Assembly (NCBI GenBank): GCA_032718475.1
Contig: JAUCBJ010001209.1
Coordinates: 1-24,251 of the forward strand
Reading direction: 5' to 3'
Origin: Nemertoderma westbladi
Taxonomy: Eukaryota; Xenacoelomorpha; Nemertodermatida; Nemertodermatidae
DNA: 24,251 nt
The translations under genes were made by a program, and so were the position numbers. Shown here in pieces: positions 1 to 9,558 of this stretch (positions are counted from its first letter, which is position 1; every line of letters begins with the position of its first letter). The notes below the pieces were generated by a model that saw only the letters and a program-made list of their open reading frames with translations, searched no databases and was not told where the DNA came from.

Positions 1-1473
1 TGTCTGACTGTACAGTACCGGTATATATAAATATATCGTGGCAGACAGGCAGTTCATCCGATTACAAAAAATATCTTTACGAATTTAAAAATTATCATTT
101 TATGTTTTGTATTTCGTGGTTTTGTGAAATATAACATTTATTTTACAAAAATAATTTATTAAATTGAATTCTATGCTGTATGGATGGATAAGAAGTGCCG
201 GATCCTGGAATAATTTATTACGTGAGTTGAATGTGTATGAAAGTCTGCCAAACAAAGCTAAACTTTTGGTCCTATTGTGTATTGATGCCTGATCTGCCAT
301 TCACCAGCTATGCAGAATTTGAAACAGACCAAGAGATGTGATGTGATATCTCATGTCCTTTAAGTCTTTAAAGCTTCACTTTTCCGTGCTGCATGCAGTG
401 GCAGTGGAGCCTGTGCTGTTTTATAGCAGACCATGCTGAATAGTCCAGGTCACTCTATATGGTACATGGATACTCCCATGACCCAGTATTGCAGCTAGTG
501 TATTAGCGGTATATTTGGTTTATTATTTTGGTTTTGGTTAGCATGGAATTGTCCGCTTTTTAACAGTATCAACAAATCACTGTTGAAGAATAACTGCGGT
601 GTAACGTAACTGGTGCAATTTCGCCGGAGACACTTTTTTCAAACGCTTGACGCTTGGAGCTAAAGAATAAAAATTCTGGCTCACCAACCCATGGAAGAGT
701 ATCTTTATTTATTTGTAGAATAATGGTAGTTATTGACAATATAAAATTAACCCAAACAAAGAAAGATACTAATGTCAATCAGCCCATGGTTATTGAACTC
801 GTGACTAATCAATTAAGGAACTGTTCGCTACTCAGCTGACCCTCATTGGCCAACCGCCAATATATCTAGGGCCCATACAATACCTCGAAGCATTACAATA
901 CTGCATTAGTCATTGGCAGGCAGGCCGCAGGCACACAGACTCATTTCCGATTGGTTATCCTCTTATCACCTGACACCCCTCATATAGTTAAGTGTTGGAA
1001 GCACTTTCCATCACATTTGCCCATTCAGGCCTTTCCACATCATTGATATGCGTCCTTTATGTCTGTTTCTCTGATGTTGTAGAAGGCATTATAATTATTG
1101 TGTGCTGCTGTCATCCTATTAATTTAAGATACTTACTAATATTTAAAATTGCATTTTGTGTTAGTGAATTTCTGAGTATTTATAGACCCATAGGCCTTTT
1201 GCGCGAGTACATTCTGACGTTACATGCGCCGATTGTTTATAAAGTACAATTCCATTATGTTTTAGTAAAGTAGGTATGCATTTAATTATTTAGTTATATT
1301 ATATTATATAATTTCATTAACTACATGTACTATATATTTAATTAATTAATACTGACAAAGTTAATATCGCTGTACAATTTGCAAAATGTTAATTACATAT
1401 TGACGCAACGCAAATCTCATCCCGGCGATTAATATCTCGCCTCAGTGTTAAATTATCAATTAAGGGAAATGAG
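1..1473. other. AT-rich DNA without a recognisable gene
   Basis: I see no coding, RNA or mobile-element signature here. The short open frames (for example 654-839 and 992-1273) show no domain or composition that would mark a gene. The motif ACCGGTA near position 16 recurs elsewhere in the window (about 2095, 20840, 23670) and looks like background sequence of this genome. Confidence 0.6.
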
Positions 1474-1725
1474 CACCGTGGTGTGTTACAGAGGCACCGT
1501 GGTGTGTTACAGAGGCACCGTGGTGTGTTACAGAGGCACCGTGGTGTGTTACAGAGGCACCGTGGTGTGTTACAGAGGCACCGTGGTGTGTTACAGAGGC
1601 ACCGTGGTGTGTTACAGAGGCACCGTGGTGTGTTACAGAGGCACCGTGGTGTGTTACAGAGGCACCGTGGTGTGTTACAGAGGCACCGTGGTGTGTTACA
1701 GAGGCACCGTGGTGTGTTACTGAGG
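1474..1725. repeat. 21-bp minisatellite, 12 near-identical copies
   Basis: A 21-bp unit containing CACCGTGGTGTGTTACAGAG is repeated about 12 times head to tail with almost no divergence. The last copy degrades into a TGAGGCACG variant. Because 21 is a multiple of three and the unit lacks stops in most frames, the array produces open frames on both strands. These are consequences of the repeat, not genes. The high copy identity suggests recent expansion or homogenisation. Confidence 0.95.
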
Positions 1726-2780
1726 CACGTTATTATGTAAGCAGCCATCCTGATGGCCGCTTACCGAACTTAGCTAATAAATAAATAAGGTTATTTTTAT
1801 TACAAATATTAAGAAAAACACCTGAGCTGCAGAAATCCATGCCAATTCTTCGTTTATGCGAAATTAATCTAATTAGCTATTATTTCTATGCCATTATTTG
1901 TAACATCTTAATGAAAATAAAATGTAAGTTTGTGTAATCCATCATAGCGCTGTTCCTTGACCCGTAACCATGGTAACAAAGTTAATAACCCAATATGAAG
2001 CTGCCTGTCCGTTCAGTGGAGCCCCATTGCTAATTCCAGCATCAACGGCCATTCCAGGAAACACTATTTAGTTACTACCTGATAGGTGCCGCGGTACCGG
2101 TAGCTTAATTTCAGTGCATTAACTCCCAGTTTCATAAGAGATTGCATTGTTTTTATACCGTGCAATCAGTTATCAGTAATTGTTTATAAGAAGTGTCATA
2201 TTTTTTGCAACCCACGGTAACTCTGTACAAATGTTGTTTTGTGGATTTACGGCTAAAAGTTCTCAGTATCATGTTAATTTTCTTAGAATCATCCGCCATT
2301 TATATAAACCGCGACTTCCGTTACATACAGGTTGGTGTAGTTACAACTAACACCAACATATGTCTATGTCGTACTGTAAATAATAATATATCATTGTCGA
2401 ACCAATCAATGGCCATATTTTCTGTTAATTTTGAAACAATTTGACATTGTTTAATAATATAACCGGATCTCGTTTTATATTCGAAAATAAACATATTATA
2501 TTTTTCATATTAACAACTAGGCCTACACACATACAGTAGTATATACCTTACTTTGTTTTGTGTTACTTAGTTTTTATCAAAATTAAAATATTCTTGACAA
2601 TACTCAAAGATTAGTTTTTAGGGATTTTATTAGTTTCTAAAATATTACAGCTAAACATTAACATTTTGTTGTTTTTTTTATACAATTTCTAAAAGAATAC
2701 TTTATAGGCTAACATTATTCCCATTTTTGCCAGTTCTAATCGGCATTTCTGCTTTGCCTGATATTGCATTAACCCCCTCA
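1726..2780. other. AT-rich stretch without a recognisable gene
   Basis: No domain-bearing open frame, RNA gene or bounded repeat is visible. A short frame at 2193-2444 on the plus strand has no recognisable features and is probably chance. Confidence 0.55.
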
Positions 2781-2799
2781 ACCAGGTATGCTTATCATC

Positions 2800-3870
2800 C
2801 CGCATACGTTTACCCACTCTCTCTCTCTCTCTCTATCCTCCCTAATACTCTGGTCAGCTAACTCTGGCTCCCTGGCAATCCTCACAGCCTCTCTCGCATT
2901 TCTCTCAGCCTCTCTCGCATCCCTCTCTCTATAATCTCTCGCCATTTTCTCGGCCCTCTCTTTACACTCTCTCGCTAGCTCCCTCTCCCTTTTCTAGTAA
3001 CTCGGCCCCCTCATCCAGCTGTCTCTCTAGTTCCTTTTGATCCAGTGCGACAATGTCTAGTTGACACGCCAGATCTATTTCTAACACCCTCCTTGCTTCG
3101 CGGAGGATGTAGCGGACTTTTCGGTTGCGATGGACTCTCGTCGCCTGCTCATCCTACTAATTTTCCCAACTGGGATTCCTACTAACCCGCGACACCGAAT
3201 CTTTGGGGTTAACCTTGGATTCGGTGTCGTCCGGGTCTGCCCATCCCACTAACTTTAATCCCCCTCGCATCTACTAGATAAGGCCCTACGTACACCACAC
3301 TGGCCTCCACCACCTCGGATCGCCACAATTCGAACAGTTCTGTGGCGACCCCCCTCGCCCTCTCACTTGCTAGTTCCCCCTGCCCAAATCGGACTAGGTA
3401 GCGAAAATGTTGTTGCACTCACCTAGCCTCTGGTACAACTTGGGCTGGTCTAACTTTCTTCCCTCTCTAGCGTCCTTCAACAACCTCCTGGTAGCGTTGT
3501 ACCCTCGTCGTAGGTGATCGCTCGTCCCGACGTCTTCCTCCTGGACTTGACCTTCCTTCCTCGTCCGGCGCCGTACCGTCGGCCCCACCGTTGCCGTTCC
3601 GGTGGGCCGTTCACTGCCCTCGGCCACTGGTTGACCCGGCGACTTCGGTACCTCGTTCACCGCTGTGATCCAGCGTCGACTCGCTCTCCTCTCCTCCTCG
3701 TACTCGGCCGCCCTCCTCAACGTCTGGAGCGTCCTCGTTGGCGAATCCGGTGTGGCGAGCCGGTACCGCCTCGTCGCTGCTTCCCGAATCGTTCGTCTCT
3801 ATCGCTCGGGGTTCGCGGTGGGCTCATCTCTCCCTCTGGACCTTGGGCTTCTTCTGTTCGCTCATGTTGG
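2800..3870 (-). pseudogene. Decayed G+C-rich reading frame coding for a charged, coiled-coil-like protein
   Basis: I do not recognise a family. On the minus strand, a possible start at 3865 in a favourable context (A at -3) begins MSEQKKPKVQ and stops after about a dozen codons. Another frame then opens at 3720 (start MRRAAEYEEERRASRRW) and runs to 3394. The next frame, 3418-3209, overlaps it and carries a hydrophobic and charged stretch ending near GPYLVDARGIKV. A third piece at about 3125-2965 reads as a heptad-like charged helix (for example DQKELERQLDEGAELLEK) and ends in a stop. The CT-rich tract at 2815-2990 would code for Arg/Glu repeats on this strand. The composition is G+C-rich against AT-rich surroundings, and the frame is broken at least three times. 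It could be a gag-like or ORF1-like protein of a retroelement, or a pseudogene; no LTRs were found around it. Confidence 0.45.
2815..2990. repeat. CT-rich low-complexity tract with a (CT)n run
   Basis: A pure CT run at about 2816-2834 is followed by degenerate TCTCTC-rich sequence with CATTTCTC and CATCCCTC interruptions. On the minus strand it is GA-rich and would translate into Arg/Glu/Ala-rich repeats, so it may be the expanded end of the decayed coiled-coil frame beside it. Confidence 0.8.
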
Positions 3871-4516
3871 TTGTGGTCACAGTTCCTCTAGCTGGATGTT
3901 TAGCAGTTTTTAAATATTGTGTCGTTGGTAAGTTTTAACTAGGCAGTTTTAACTGTAGCTGCTGACTTGTTGGAAGTTTTTAACTTGGACAGTTTTAACT
4001 GTGACGGGATCCACCGGAGTTGGCAGTAATGAATCCCGACTGGTGTGTGTTATACGCGTCGCCGCGTCTGTAGGCTGCTAAAGCTGTAGTCTGGATGTGT
4101 ATAATAGGCCGAAGGCCGTTCAAATAACTGAGTTTTTACTGTCAGTCTTTATAATCACAGAACGTAATAATAGCACATGCTGAATATAATAGCACGGTAG
4201 TGACGACGGTTAAAACTGTTTCGGTCTCACAACTGTATAGGAACCAACTGAATCAGTAATCAATAAGTGCAACGGTTATATTATTATTAACACATATTAA
4301 TTCAGCTCTACACTACTGAGTGGCCTGTCCAATAGATGCGCTCTAATCACTCCCAACAATGTGCTCTCCCACCCACCATTGGCTTAACCTGATTAATTCT
4401 CACCTCGCCACTCCCTGTTGCCACTATCCCCACGTGCTAGCCTTGCTAGCCTATTTGTCCCTCTGAGGTGGTTTGACCTCTTAACTTTCCCTGTGGCTTG
4501 CGGCGTGTATCGCCTT
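3871..4516. other. Non-coding stretch upstream of the decayed frame
   Basis: Short related phrases such as AGTTTTAACT recur at about 3934, 3946, 3976 and 3990, which gives a weak local repeat. No open frame of interest is seen. If the decayed minus-strand frame was once expressed, this is its 5' side, but I see no clear promoter or LTR boundary. Confidence 0.4.
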
Positions 4517-4564
4517 AGTTGGTTGTGAGGTGACATTATTATTGGTAATGTCACCTCGCCAACT
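4517..4564. repeat. Strong isolated hairpin (inverted repeat)
   Basis: GAGGTGACATTA (4527-4538) pairs perfectly with TAATGTCACCTC (4546-4557) across a 7-nt loop. AGTTGG (4517-4522) pairs with CCAACT (4559-4564) after a small internal loop, so 18 base pairs form in under 50 nt. No terminator or RNA family is recognised. It may be the end of a foldback element. Confidence 0.75.
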
Positions 4565-4656
4565 ATGATTGGTAAAATGCCACTAATCCCATTTTCGGTG
4601 TGTAGTGCAGGGAATTGAATCCTTACAAATACCCCTCTATTCTCAATTTAGGGAAT

Positions 4657-4735
4657 GGAGCAGATTACAGTGGCACGTTATTCTACCCAAACAAATAAAC
4701 AAACAACACGAAACTCAATAGAACAGGCTACAGTT
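4657..4735 (+). repeat. Dispersed repeat, copy 1 of 2 in the window
   Basis: The segment starting GGAGCAGATTACAGTGGCAC and ending near GGCTACAGTT matches 8977-9046 in the same orientation, with scattered substitutions and small indels. Both copies have a B-box-like string about 25-40 nt upstream (near 4612 and 8951). This raises the possibility of a diverged tRNA-derived SINE family, but no clear A box is seen. Confidence 0.6.
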
Positions 4736-5240
4736 TTACTTCTTTTGTGAGTAATCGGCTGTTATTTGCGTCGAATTTCCCCTGGAGAGGGATGAAATTT
4801 TATTGCTTCGAAAGATAATACTTATAAGGTACCTATTTATTATCTTTTCGATTTATTTTAAATAATTGCTTTCTCAATTTTATTTCGTACTTTCTTATCG
4901 TTATCTTTTACGATTAACAGAGGTCCACATCCCAGACGGGGATGTGTAATATTCTCTCTGGTTGTAATTACCTGGTCTCGATTTAGCATATTTATTGTTA
5001 TTTTTTAAGATATAATGTCGGATTGATAAAATAATTATTAATTAATATCAATTTAATTCATTTACATTCCGTAAGGCAACAACTTCTATTGTGCCATTGA
5101 GTTTGTAATTGTCTTTCTATATTGTGCTGAAATGGTAGTCGTTCTGTAATTATTACTTATCGTTGTTATGTTAATATTAAAAAAGGAATCAGGTAATATT
5201 TAAAAAAACGTTATATTTTACTATTTTAATGTCTGTCCTT
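4736..5240. other. AT-rich stretch without a gene; small hairpin at 4926-4946
   Basis: No coding signal is present. CACATCCC (4926-4933) and GGGATGTG (4939-4946) form an 8-bp hairpin with a short loop. Otherwise I see only AT-rich sequence. Confidence 0.5.
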
Positions 5241-5242
5241 AG

Positions 5243-5460
5243 GTCTGTCATTTGCTAATGGAAAAGCCACAACCAAATTTTTATCTGATTTAACTTCCTA
5301 TTATCAGACTAAACATAAAAATTTAAAATATAAAAGATTTTATGGACATTTTCCAGTTGTCTGTCTGTATATTTTTTGTACGTCGCCATGTCTGTCATTT
5401 GATATGAGTCATACAAAAAAGCCACATTGTGTATTTTAACTGATTTTATCTAATATTGTT
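5243..5460 (+). repeat. Diverged tandem duplication, period about 146 bp
   Basis: GTCTGTCATTTG followed by AAAGCCAC and a (C)TGATTT string occurs at 5252-5291 and again at about 5390-5446, with insertions between the shared blocks. Two copies are discernible. This looks like an old duplication within a dispersed repeat. Confidence 0.5.
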
Positions 5461-5639
5461 GGATTTATTGTTTTTTACTTATTCATACACACTGTGTACT
5501 TTAAACAGAATTAAAAACTAGTGAAATCAGAATATAAATATAACAAGAAAACAAATACACGATTGGCACACATAACTCGTAATTACAGTCCAGCTCACCA
5601 ACAGAGTGCCATCGGATCCGATCTGAACCGATCGGATCC

Positions 5640-5755
5640 AACAGCTTCAAACACTTTCCAACAAACTCCAACAGTCCGACAACTTCCAACAGATTCAGAC
5701 AGCTTCAAACAATTTCAGATAGATTCAAACAGAATCAGACAACTTCCAACAACCT
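5640..5755 (+). repeat. Degenerate 10-bp repeats, left block
   Basis: About 11 consecutive units resemble TTCAGACAAC / TTCCAACAGA / TTCAAACAAT with a 10-bp period. The same motif and orientation recur in the right block of the TIR element. The period is close to one helical turn, so the T-rich steps are roughly helically phased. Confidence 0.75.
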
Positions 5756-6098
5756 GTCAATCACTCTACCCACCCTAACCACACTGAACTCACAACTTCC
5801 TGTACGCTAGGATACTATAAGAGTCAAAGCGTCTGAATGTATTACATGAATTCCATGGCAGACTGGGCTAGCGAATAGGGACTGGCGCCCTTGAACATGC
5901 AAACTGTAGTACCTACTGTACCACCTACCTTTAACTGACCTGTGGGACCAGCCCATTATTAGCGAGGTCGGTATTTCTCTTTATCCTGCCGCTGTCTCTG
6001 TATAACACAATAGCATAAAGCTAGCCAATGGTCTACCCCCAGTGGGGGAAAGACAAGCTGGCTACATAAGGGTTATATAGCATTATTTACATTTCACA

Positions 6099-6107
6099 TT
6101 ATGTAAT

Positions 6108-6139
<32 letters not shown>

Positions 6140-6163
6140 GGATCGGCATGCTTTATGTAATTA
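6099..6163 (-). mobile_element. 43-bp RTE-like 3'-end micro-insertion with 11-bp target duplication
   Basis: TTATGTAATTA occurs at 6099-6109 and again at 6153-6163. Between them (6110-6152) is only a (CTA)n run plus AGGATCGGCATGCT, which is exactly the 3' terminus of the RTE-like element at 7368-7873 in the same orientation. This is a target-primed insertion that stopped after a few nucleotides beyond the tail. It sits inside the TA-flanked TIR element, so it is younger than that insertion. Confidence 0.85.
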
Positions 6164-6427
6164 AAAACTTGTTGGTGGTATTATATTAATTTATCGGAAT
6201 TTATATGATAGGAATTTAATATTCCTTTATGGTTGCTAGTTAATTAATAATTGATATAAATAACGATATAATTATGTAAATAAAAATTGTTATGATTAAA
6301 TTAAGTAAAACAAATCGTATCTTCCGTTTATAATTTACAATGGTACACCCTCGCACAATCTCTTCAAATTGAGAGTTAAAGTGATTGACATTTTGTATGC
6401 CTACTATGCTTTTGTAAGGCATTGGCA

Positions 6428-6615
6428 AATTCCAACAAATTCCGATGGCGTCAAACATCTTCAGACAACTTCCAACAGTTTCAGACAATTTCAAACAGCT
6501 TCAGACAGCTTCAGATAGCTTCCAACAACATCCAACAGAAATTTCAAACACTTTCAGACGGATTTCAGACAGATTCAGATGGGCTCCAACAGACAAAACT
6601 TGTTGGAAATATTTT
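6428..6615 (+). repeat. Degenerate 10-bp repeats, right block
   Basis: About 18 units of the same decamer family (TTCCAACAGT, TTCAGACAAT, TTCAAACAGC) follow one another near the right end of the TIR element. They lie in the same strand orientation as the left block even though the element's ends are inverted. The frames seen here are by-products of the repeat. Confidence 0.75.
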
Positions 6616-6734
6616 CTCCAACAGAATCAAACAGTACTAATTCTCCGTAGGTTAGCATTGTGCTTGTTTGAAGCTGTCGGAGTGTGTTGGATCCGATCGG
6701 ATCCGATGGCACTCTGTTGGTGAGCTGGACTGTA

Positions 6735-7041
6735 CTTATTATTTTTTAAATTTCATCATTTTCATCACAATTAATCATATTTTCCACTTATTTTAGTTTT
6801 TCTGTATTGTATATTCCAGCGATACACTCCATCCTATAATGTAAATGAAATACAAGTTAAGTTCGAAACGAATAATGAGTTTTCATATTATAATGAAATC
6901 GGAAATTAAAACTGCAGGGTAAAATGTTATTATAATTTGATTAAAGAGAGCTATTACGTAGACACCGGATCTGCACCGTATTATTTTCTTACTTAACAAT
7001 GGCCAGACCACACTCTGGGGCAAATGGTTATCTTAATTGTG
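6735..7041. other. AT-rich stretch without a gene
   Basis: No open frame, RNA gene or bounded repeat is visible between the TIR element and the SINE. Confidence 0.5.
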
Positions 7042-7305
7042 AATAGGAGAATAGTTAAAGCTCATTAAGCCATGGAATGCCTGTTCATCTTCACCACTCT
7101 GCGGGATCTTACAAAGAAATCCGTTGAGTTCCAGGAATGAAAGCCGCTGCCTTATAATAATAATTATTATATACCATTCATACACATTATAACTTTTTGT
7201 TGGGCACAGCTTTTTGCAAATTCGGCAATGACGTCCAGGTGGGATCGAACTGGTGACCTCCGGGTTTGAAGTCTGACGCTCTAACCACTCATTTACCAAT
7301 TACAC
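7042..7305 (-). mobile_element. tRNA-derived SINE, copy 1
   Basis: On the minus strand a tRNA-like head near 7305-7225 carries a degenerate A box (around GAGTGGTTAGAGCG) and a good B box (AGTTCGATCCC, complement of 7241-7251). The body and 3' end share several ordered blocks with the SINE at 23146-23408: GGCTTTCAT, CAGAGTGG, GAACAGGCATTCC, TGGCTTAATGA and a terminal TATTCTCCTATT. The 3' edge is set at 7042 by that match. The 5' edge is approximate and no target duplication was identified. The open frame across it is not a gene. Confidence 0.7.
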
Positions 7306-7367
7306 CAATAATAATTTATACACATTTTATAGATGAAATTTGGTTGAAATTCATTTTTATTGTGATG

Positions 7368-7873
7368 CTACTACTACTACTAGGATCGGCATGCTGCATT
7401 GCAGCTGCATTTTTAAGAATGCTGTGCAGGCTTATCGACAAAATTGCGCCGCCACAACTCCCTATCACCCATGACATTTGCTAGATCATCCGCTTCTTCA
7501 AGGCCAGTGTCCTTTAAGATGCGTCTCAAGAAAGTCATGGGCTGTCCACCATGCTTATTCACTCCATGAGGCTGCCAAAGTACAAGATTATGCACTGGGT
7601 GGTCCTCACGGCGAAAGCAATGTCCTGCAAAGCGGAGGCGATTTTGTTCTAGTGTCAAGCTTGGGGGAACTAATGAGACACCTCCAATGTTATATAGTGT
7701 CTGGTTGGAGATGTGTGCATTGTACTGGACACAATGAACCCGGCGTAGCATTCTTGTGAATGTGCCATCCAGAGATTTCGTGTCCTCAGCAGTTAGAGCC
7801 CAGCATGGACTCCCATAGAGGAGTACTGGAACTACTGCTGCTCTAAATAATCGGACCTTGATGATGCACTAAC
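7368..7873 (-). mobile_element. 5'-truncated RTE-like non-LTR retrotransposon with (TAG)n tail
   Basis: The element runs on the minus strand. The C-terminal part of a reverse-transcriptase polyprotein is followed by a short 3' UTR containing GCAGCATGCCGATCC and a (TAG)n microsatellite tail (five CTA units at 7368-7382 on the plus strand). Short microsatellite 3' tails and heavy 5' truncation are typical of RTE-clade elements. The same 3' terminus appears alone at 6110-6152 and 21415-21468. The 5' boundary near 7873 is where recognisable coding sequence ends. A possible TGATG target duplication is too short to trust. Confidence 0.75.
7413..7873 (-). pseudogene. C-terminal fragment of RTE-like reverse transcriptase polyprotein
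   Basis: The frame stays open for about 150 codons. It begins with KVRLFRAAVVPVLLYGSPCW, the region downstream of the RT catalytic core where these proteins carry a VLLYGSE-W-like block. It continues through SLDGTFTRMLRR, RLRFAGHCFRRED and DTGLEEADDLANVMGDRELW, and ends KPAQHS before the stop at 7413. These blocks match the known C-terminal pattern of RTE-type and related endonuclease/RT proteins. The catalytic RT motifs and the endonuclease are missing, so the copy is dead by 5' truncation. An ATG inside it (7751) is only an internal methionine. Confidence 0.75.
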
Positions 7874-8370
7874 ATCCATATTGTTATTTTGTGCCGTTCA
7901 TTTTCAATTCTGTTAAATCTAATATGGGAGCTTTATTTTCCAATAACAGGGGAAGATTGAAGTGATGATGAATAATTACAAACCTTCAGGGGCACTTGAA
8001 CTTCAATTCCCAACCACTGCCCATTGTCACCCAGATCGGTACCAGTTCGCCCACCAACACTCTCAATGGCTTCGTCCCGTACCCCCCGTAGATTTATTGA
8101 CACTAGAGACTTGATGGGCTTTTCGCTGATCGGTTGATCGCTCCTTCTATAGCCTATCTTGGGTATATATGATTTGATTATGATAAGTTGCTTATGCAAG
8201 GTGATACCTGGTTTTACTAGTCTTCATAATACTCATTTATAGAAAATGTCTACCATTTGCCGAGTTTAGGTAGCCGCAAATGCCCCTTCTACAGTATCTA
8301 GTTCAGAAGTATATTTTCCATAATCAAAATCTTTTTAGGTCCGTGTAGCGAGACCTCTAGTATTCACTCC
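7874..8370. other. Stretch without a recognisable gene
   Basis: Nothing is recognised here. A minus-strand frame at 7933-8199 has no known motif and no supporting context. Confidence 0.5.
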
Positions 8371-8412
8371 GTTGTTGTTGCTGTTGTTGGTGTTGTTGTT
8401 GGTATTGTTAAT
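8371..8412 (+). repeat. Imperfect (GTT)n microsatellite
   Basis: A run of GTT triplets is interrupted by GCT and GGT variants. Confidence 0.9.
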
Positions 8413-8446
8413 TTCCACATAGGTTTTGGTATTAAGGCTTTGTTCG

Positions 8447-8520
8447 GCCACAGTAGCTCAGTTGGCAGAGCGTGGAACTTGGAATCTATAGGTACCAAGT
8501 TCAATCCCCACATTCCGGTG
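8447..8520 (+). pseudogene. tRNA-like sequence (tRNA pseudogene or SINE head)
   Basis: TAGCTCAGTTGG (8454-8465) is a near-perfect A box, with GCTC and GAGC able to form the D stem. AGTTCAATCCC about 35 nt downstream is a weaker B box. The acceptor and T stems do not pair properly, so this is not a functional tRNA. The following sequence does not match the other two SINEs in the window. It is either the head of a different SINE family or a decayed tRNA copy. Confidence 0.55.
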
Positions 8521-9403
8521 AATTATTTTTGTTGAAAGATTGGTATTAAGCCATTCAAGGAGACAGTTCATGCGTTCTCAGACGCGGACCTTTGCGCGAT
8601 TTCGCGCTTGTTAAACCACACCGCCATGTTTTCTACTGTATATTATGCATATTATATTATGTAAGTATCATCAAGTATAAAGCACGATTCATCGCATTTA
8701 ATGAATATTTTGACTATGTTGTGTATATATACACAATAATTTATTCATCGCTTCGACTCAGTCTTAATGAGCTTCTCATCTTTCCGATCAAGTATATCCA
8801 CCCATGTATATGATATCCAATTAGGAGAATGTATTTCTCGAAGCACGCACCGCACCGTGTCTATGAAGTGCTTTAATAATTATCGCGCAGAATATCATTA
8901 GAAAATTTTTTGGTGAAAACAATGTGTACTGCATAAGATTCCAGGACGCAGGTTCGAATAGAGATATTAAGGAAAAGGAGCAGGTTACAATGGCACGTTA
9001 TTATAACCAAAACAATAAGTGAGATTCAATAGCATAGGTTACAGTTGACAACAGTTCGTCTAGGCAAGACGAAGCGGTGTCTCTGATGACCACTTTTGGG
9101 ACTTTCGTCTCCGCGACTTTCGGACATTCTGCCTAATTCGCTAAAGGTAAATCTTTCAGCATTCCATTCCAGCATTCCACTCTCTCCATGGACTATTTTA
9201 TTAAAACTTGGGTGAAAAGTCAGCAAAAGAGGTTTAGTCAAAAATTCCTTCCTTGTAGTCATGCCAACCTGCTTGGTTTAATGTTTCTTAGTAGCAGAAC
9301 CGATATCACCAAGGCGACTATCGACACGGAGTAACCCACCATGGCGATCCGCTCTGAGGTTACATAGTAGCTTTTCTGAAAATTAAATAACCAAATGTGA
9401 TTA
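8521..9403. other. Mostly unannotated stretch containing one dispersed repeat
   Basis: Apart from the repeat at 8977-9046 I see nothing supportable. The minus-strand frame 9026-9262 and plus-strand frame 8592-8813 show no domains. Confidence 0.5.
8977..9046 (+). repeat. Dispersed repeat, copy 2 of 2 in the window
   Basis: This begins GGAGCAGGTTACAATGGCAC and ends near GGTTACAGTT, matching 4657-4735 in the same order and orientation. A B-box-like GGTTCGAATAG lies upstream at 8951-8961. Confidence 0.6.
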
Positions 9404-9558
9404 ATAATTAATTGTAATAATTATTAATTAATAAAATAAATGAATTGTAGTTCTTTCCATTTCTGAACAACTTCACACAATATTAATTAATAATTAATTG
9501 TATTTTTTAATTAACAATCAATTGTAATAATTATTAATTAATAACCAATTGTAATAAT
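9404..9558. repeat. AT-rich TAATTATTAATTAAT repeat, insertion target (left side)
   Basis: Variants of TAATAATTATTAATTAATAA and CAATTG recur several times. The last 34 bp (9525-9558) match 11581-11614 at 33 of 34 positions, on the other side of the reverse-transcriptase element. This is either a long target duplication or two units of a pre-existing AT-rich array. Confidence 0.8.

Larger units (their letters stand above)
5584..6734. mobile_element. Non-autonomous TIR element with TA target duplications (Tc1/mariner-like ends)
   Basis: The element spans 5586-6732. Its ends are perfect 38-bp inverted repeats (5586-5623 and 6695-6732) beginning CAGTCCAGCTCACC. The similarity continues inward through GGATCC-rich sequence and CAACAGCTTCAAACA, after a 10-bp insertion on the left arm. 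TA flanks both ends (5584-5585 and 6733-6734). TACAGT-type termini with TA duplication are typical of Tc1/mariner-superfamily elements, which supports a MITE of that kind. There is no transposase frame. The interior is dominated by decamer repeats and holds a later 43-bp RTE-tail insertion at 6110-6152. Superfamily assignment rests only on the ends and is tentative. Confidence 0.75.

Noticed and set aside
1389-1748. Cys/Arg-rich repetitive protein encoded by the 21-bp array
   Set aside because: The frame exists only because the repeat length is a multiple of three; both strands and several frames are open equally.
3871-4640. LTR of a second LTR retrotransposon upstream of the decayed coiled-coil frame
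   Set aside because: No second copy of this sequence occurs on the other side, and no clear TG/CA boundary, primer site or target duplication was found.
7033-7299. 88-codon minus-strand protein
   Set aside because: It is the translated tRNA-derived SINE, as shown by the B box and the match to the second SINE copy.
8447-8520. Functional tRNA gene
   Set aside because: The A box is good but the acceptor and T stems do not pair and the B box is weak.
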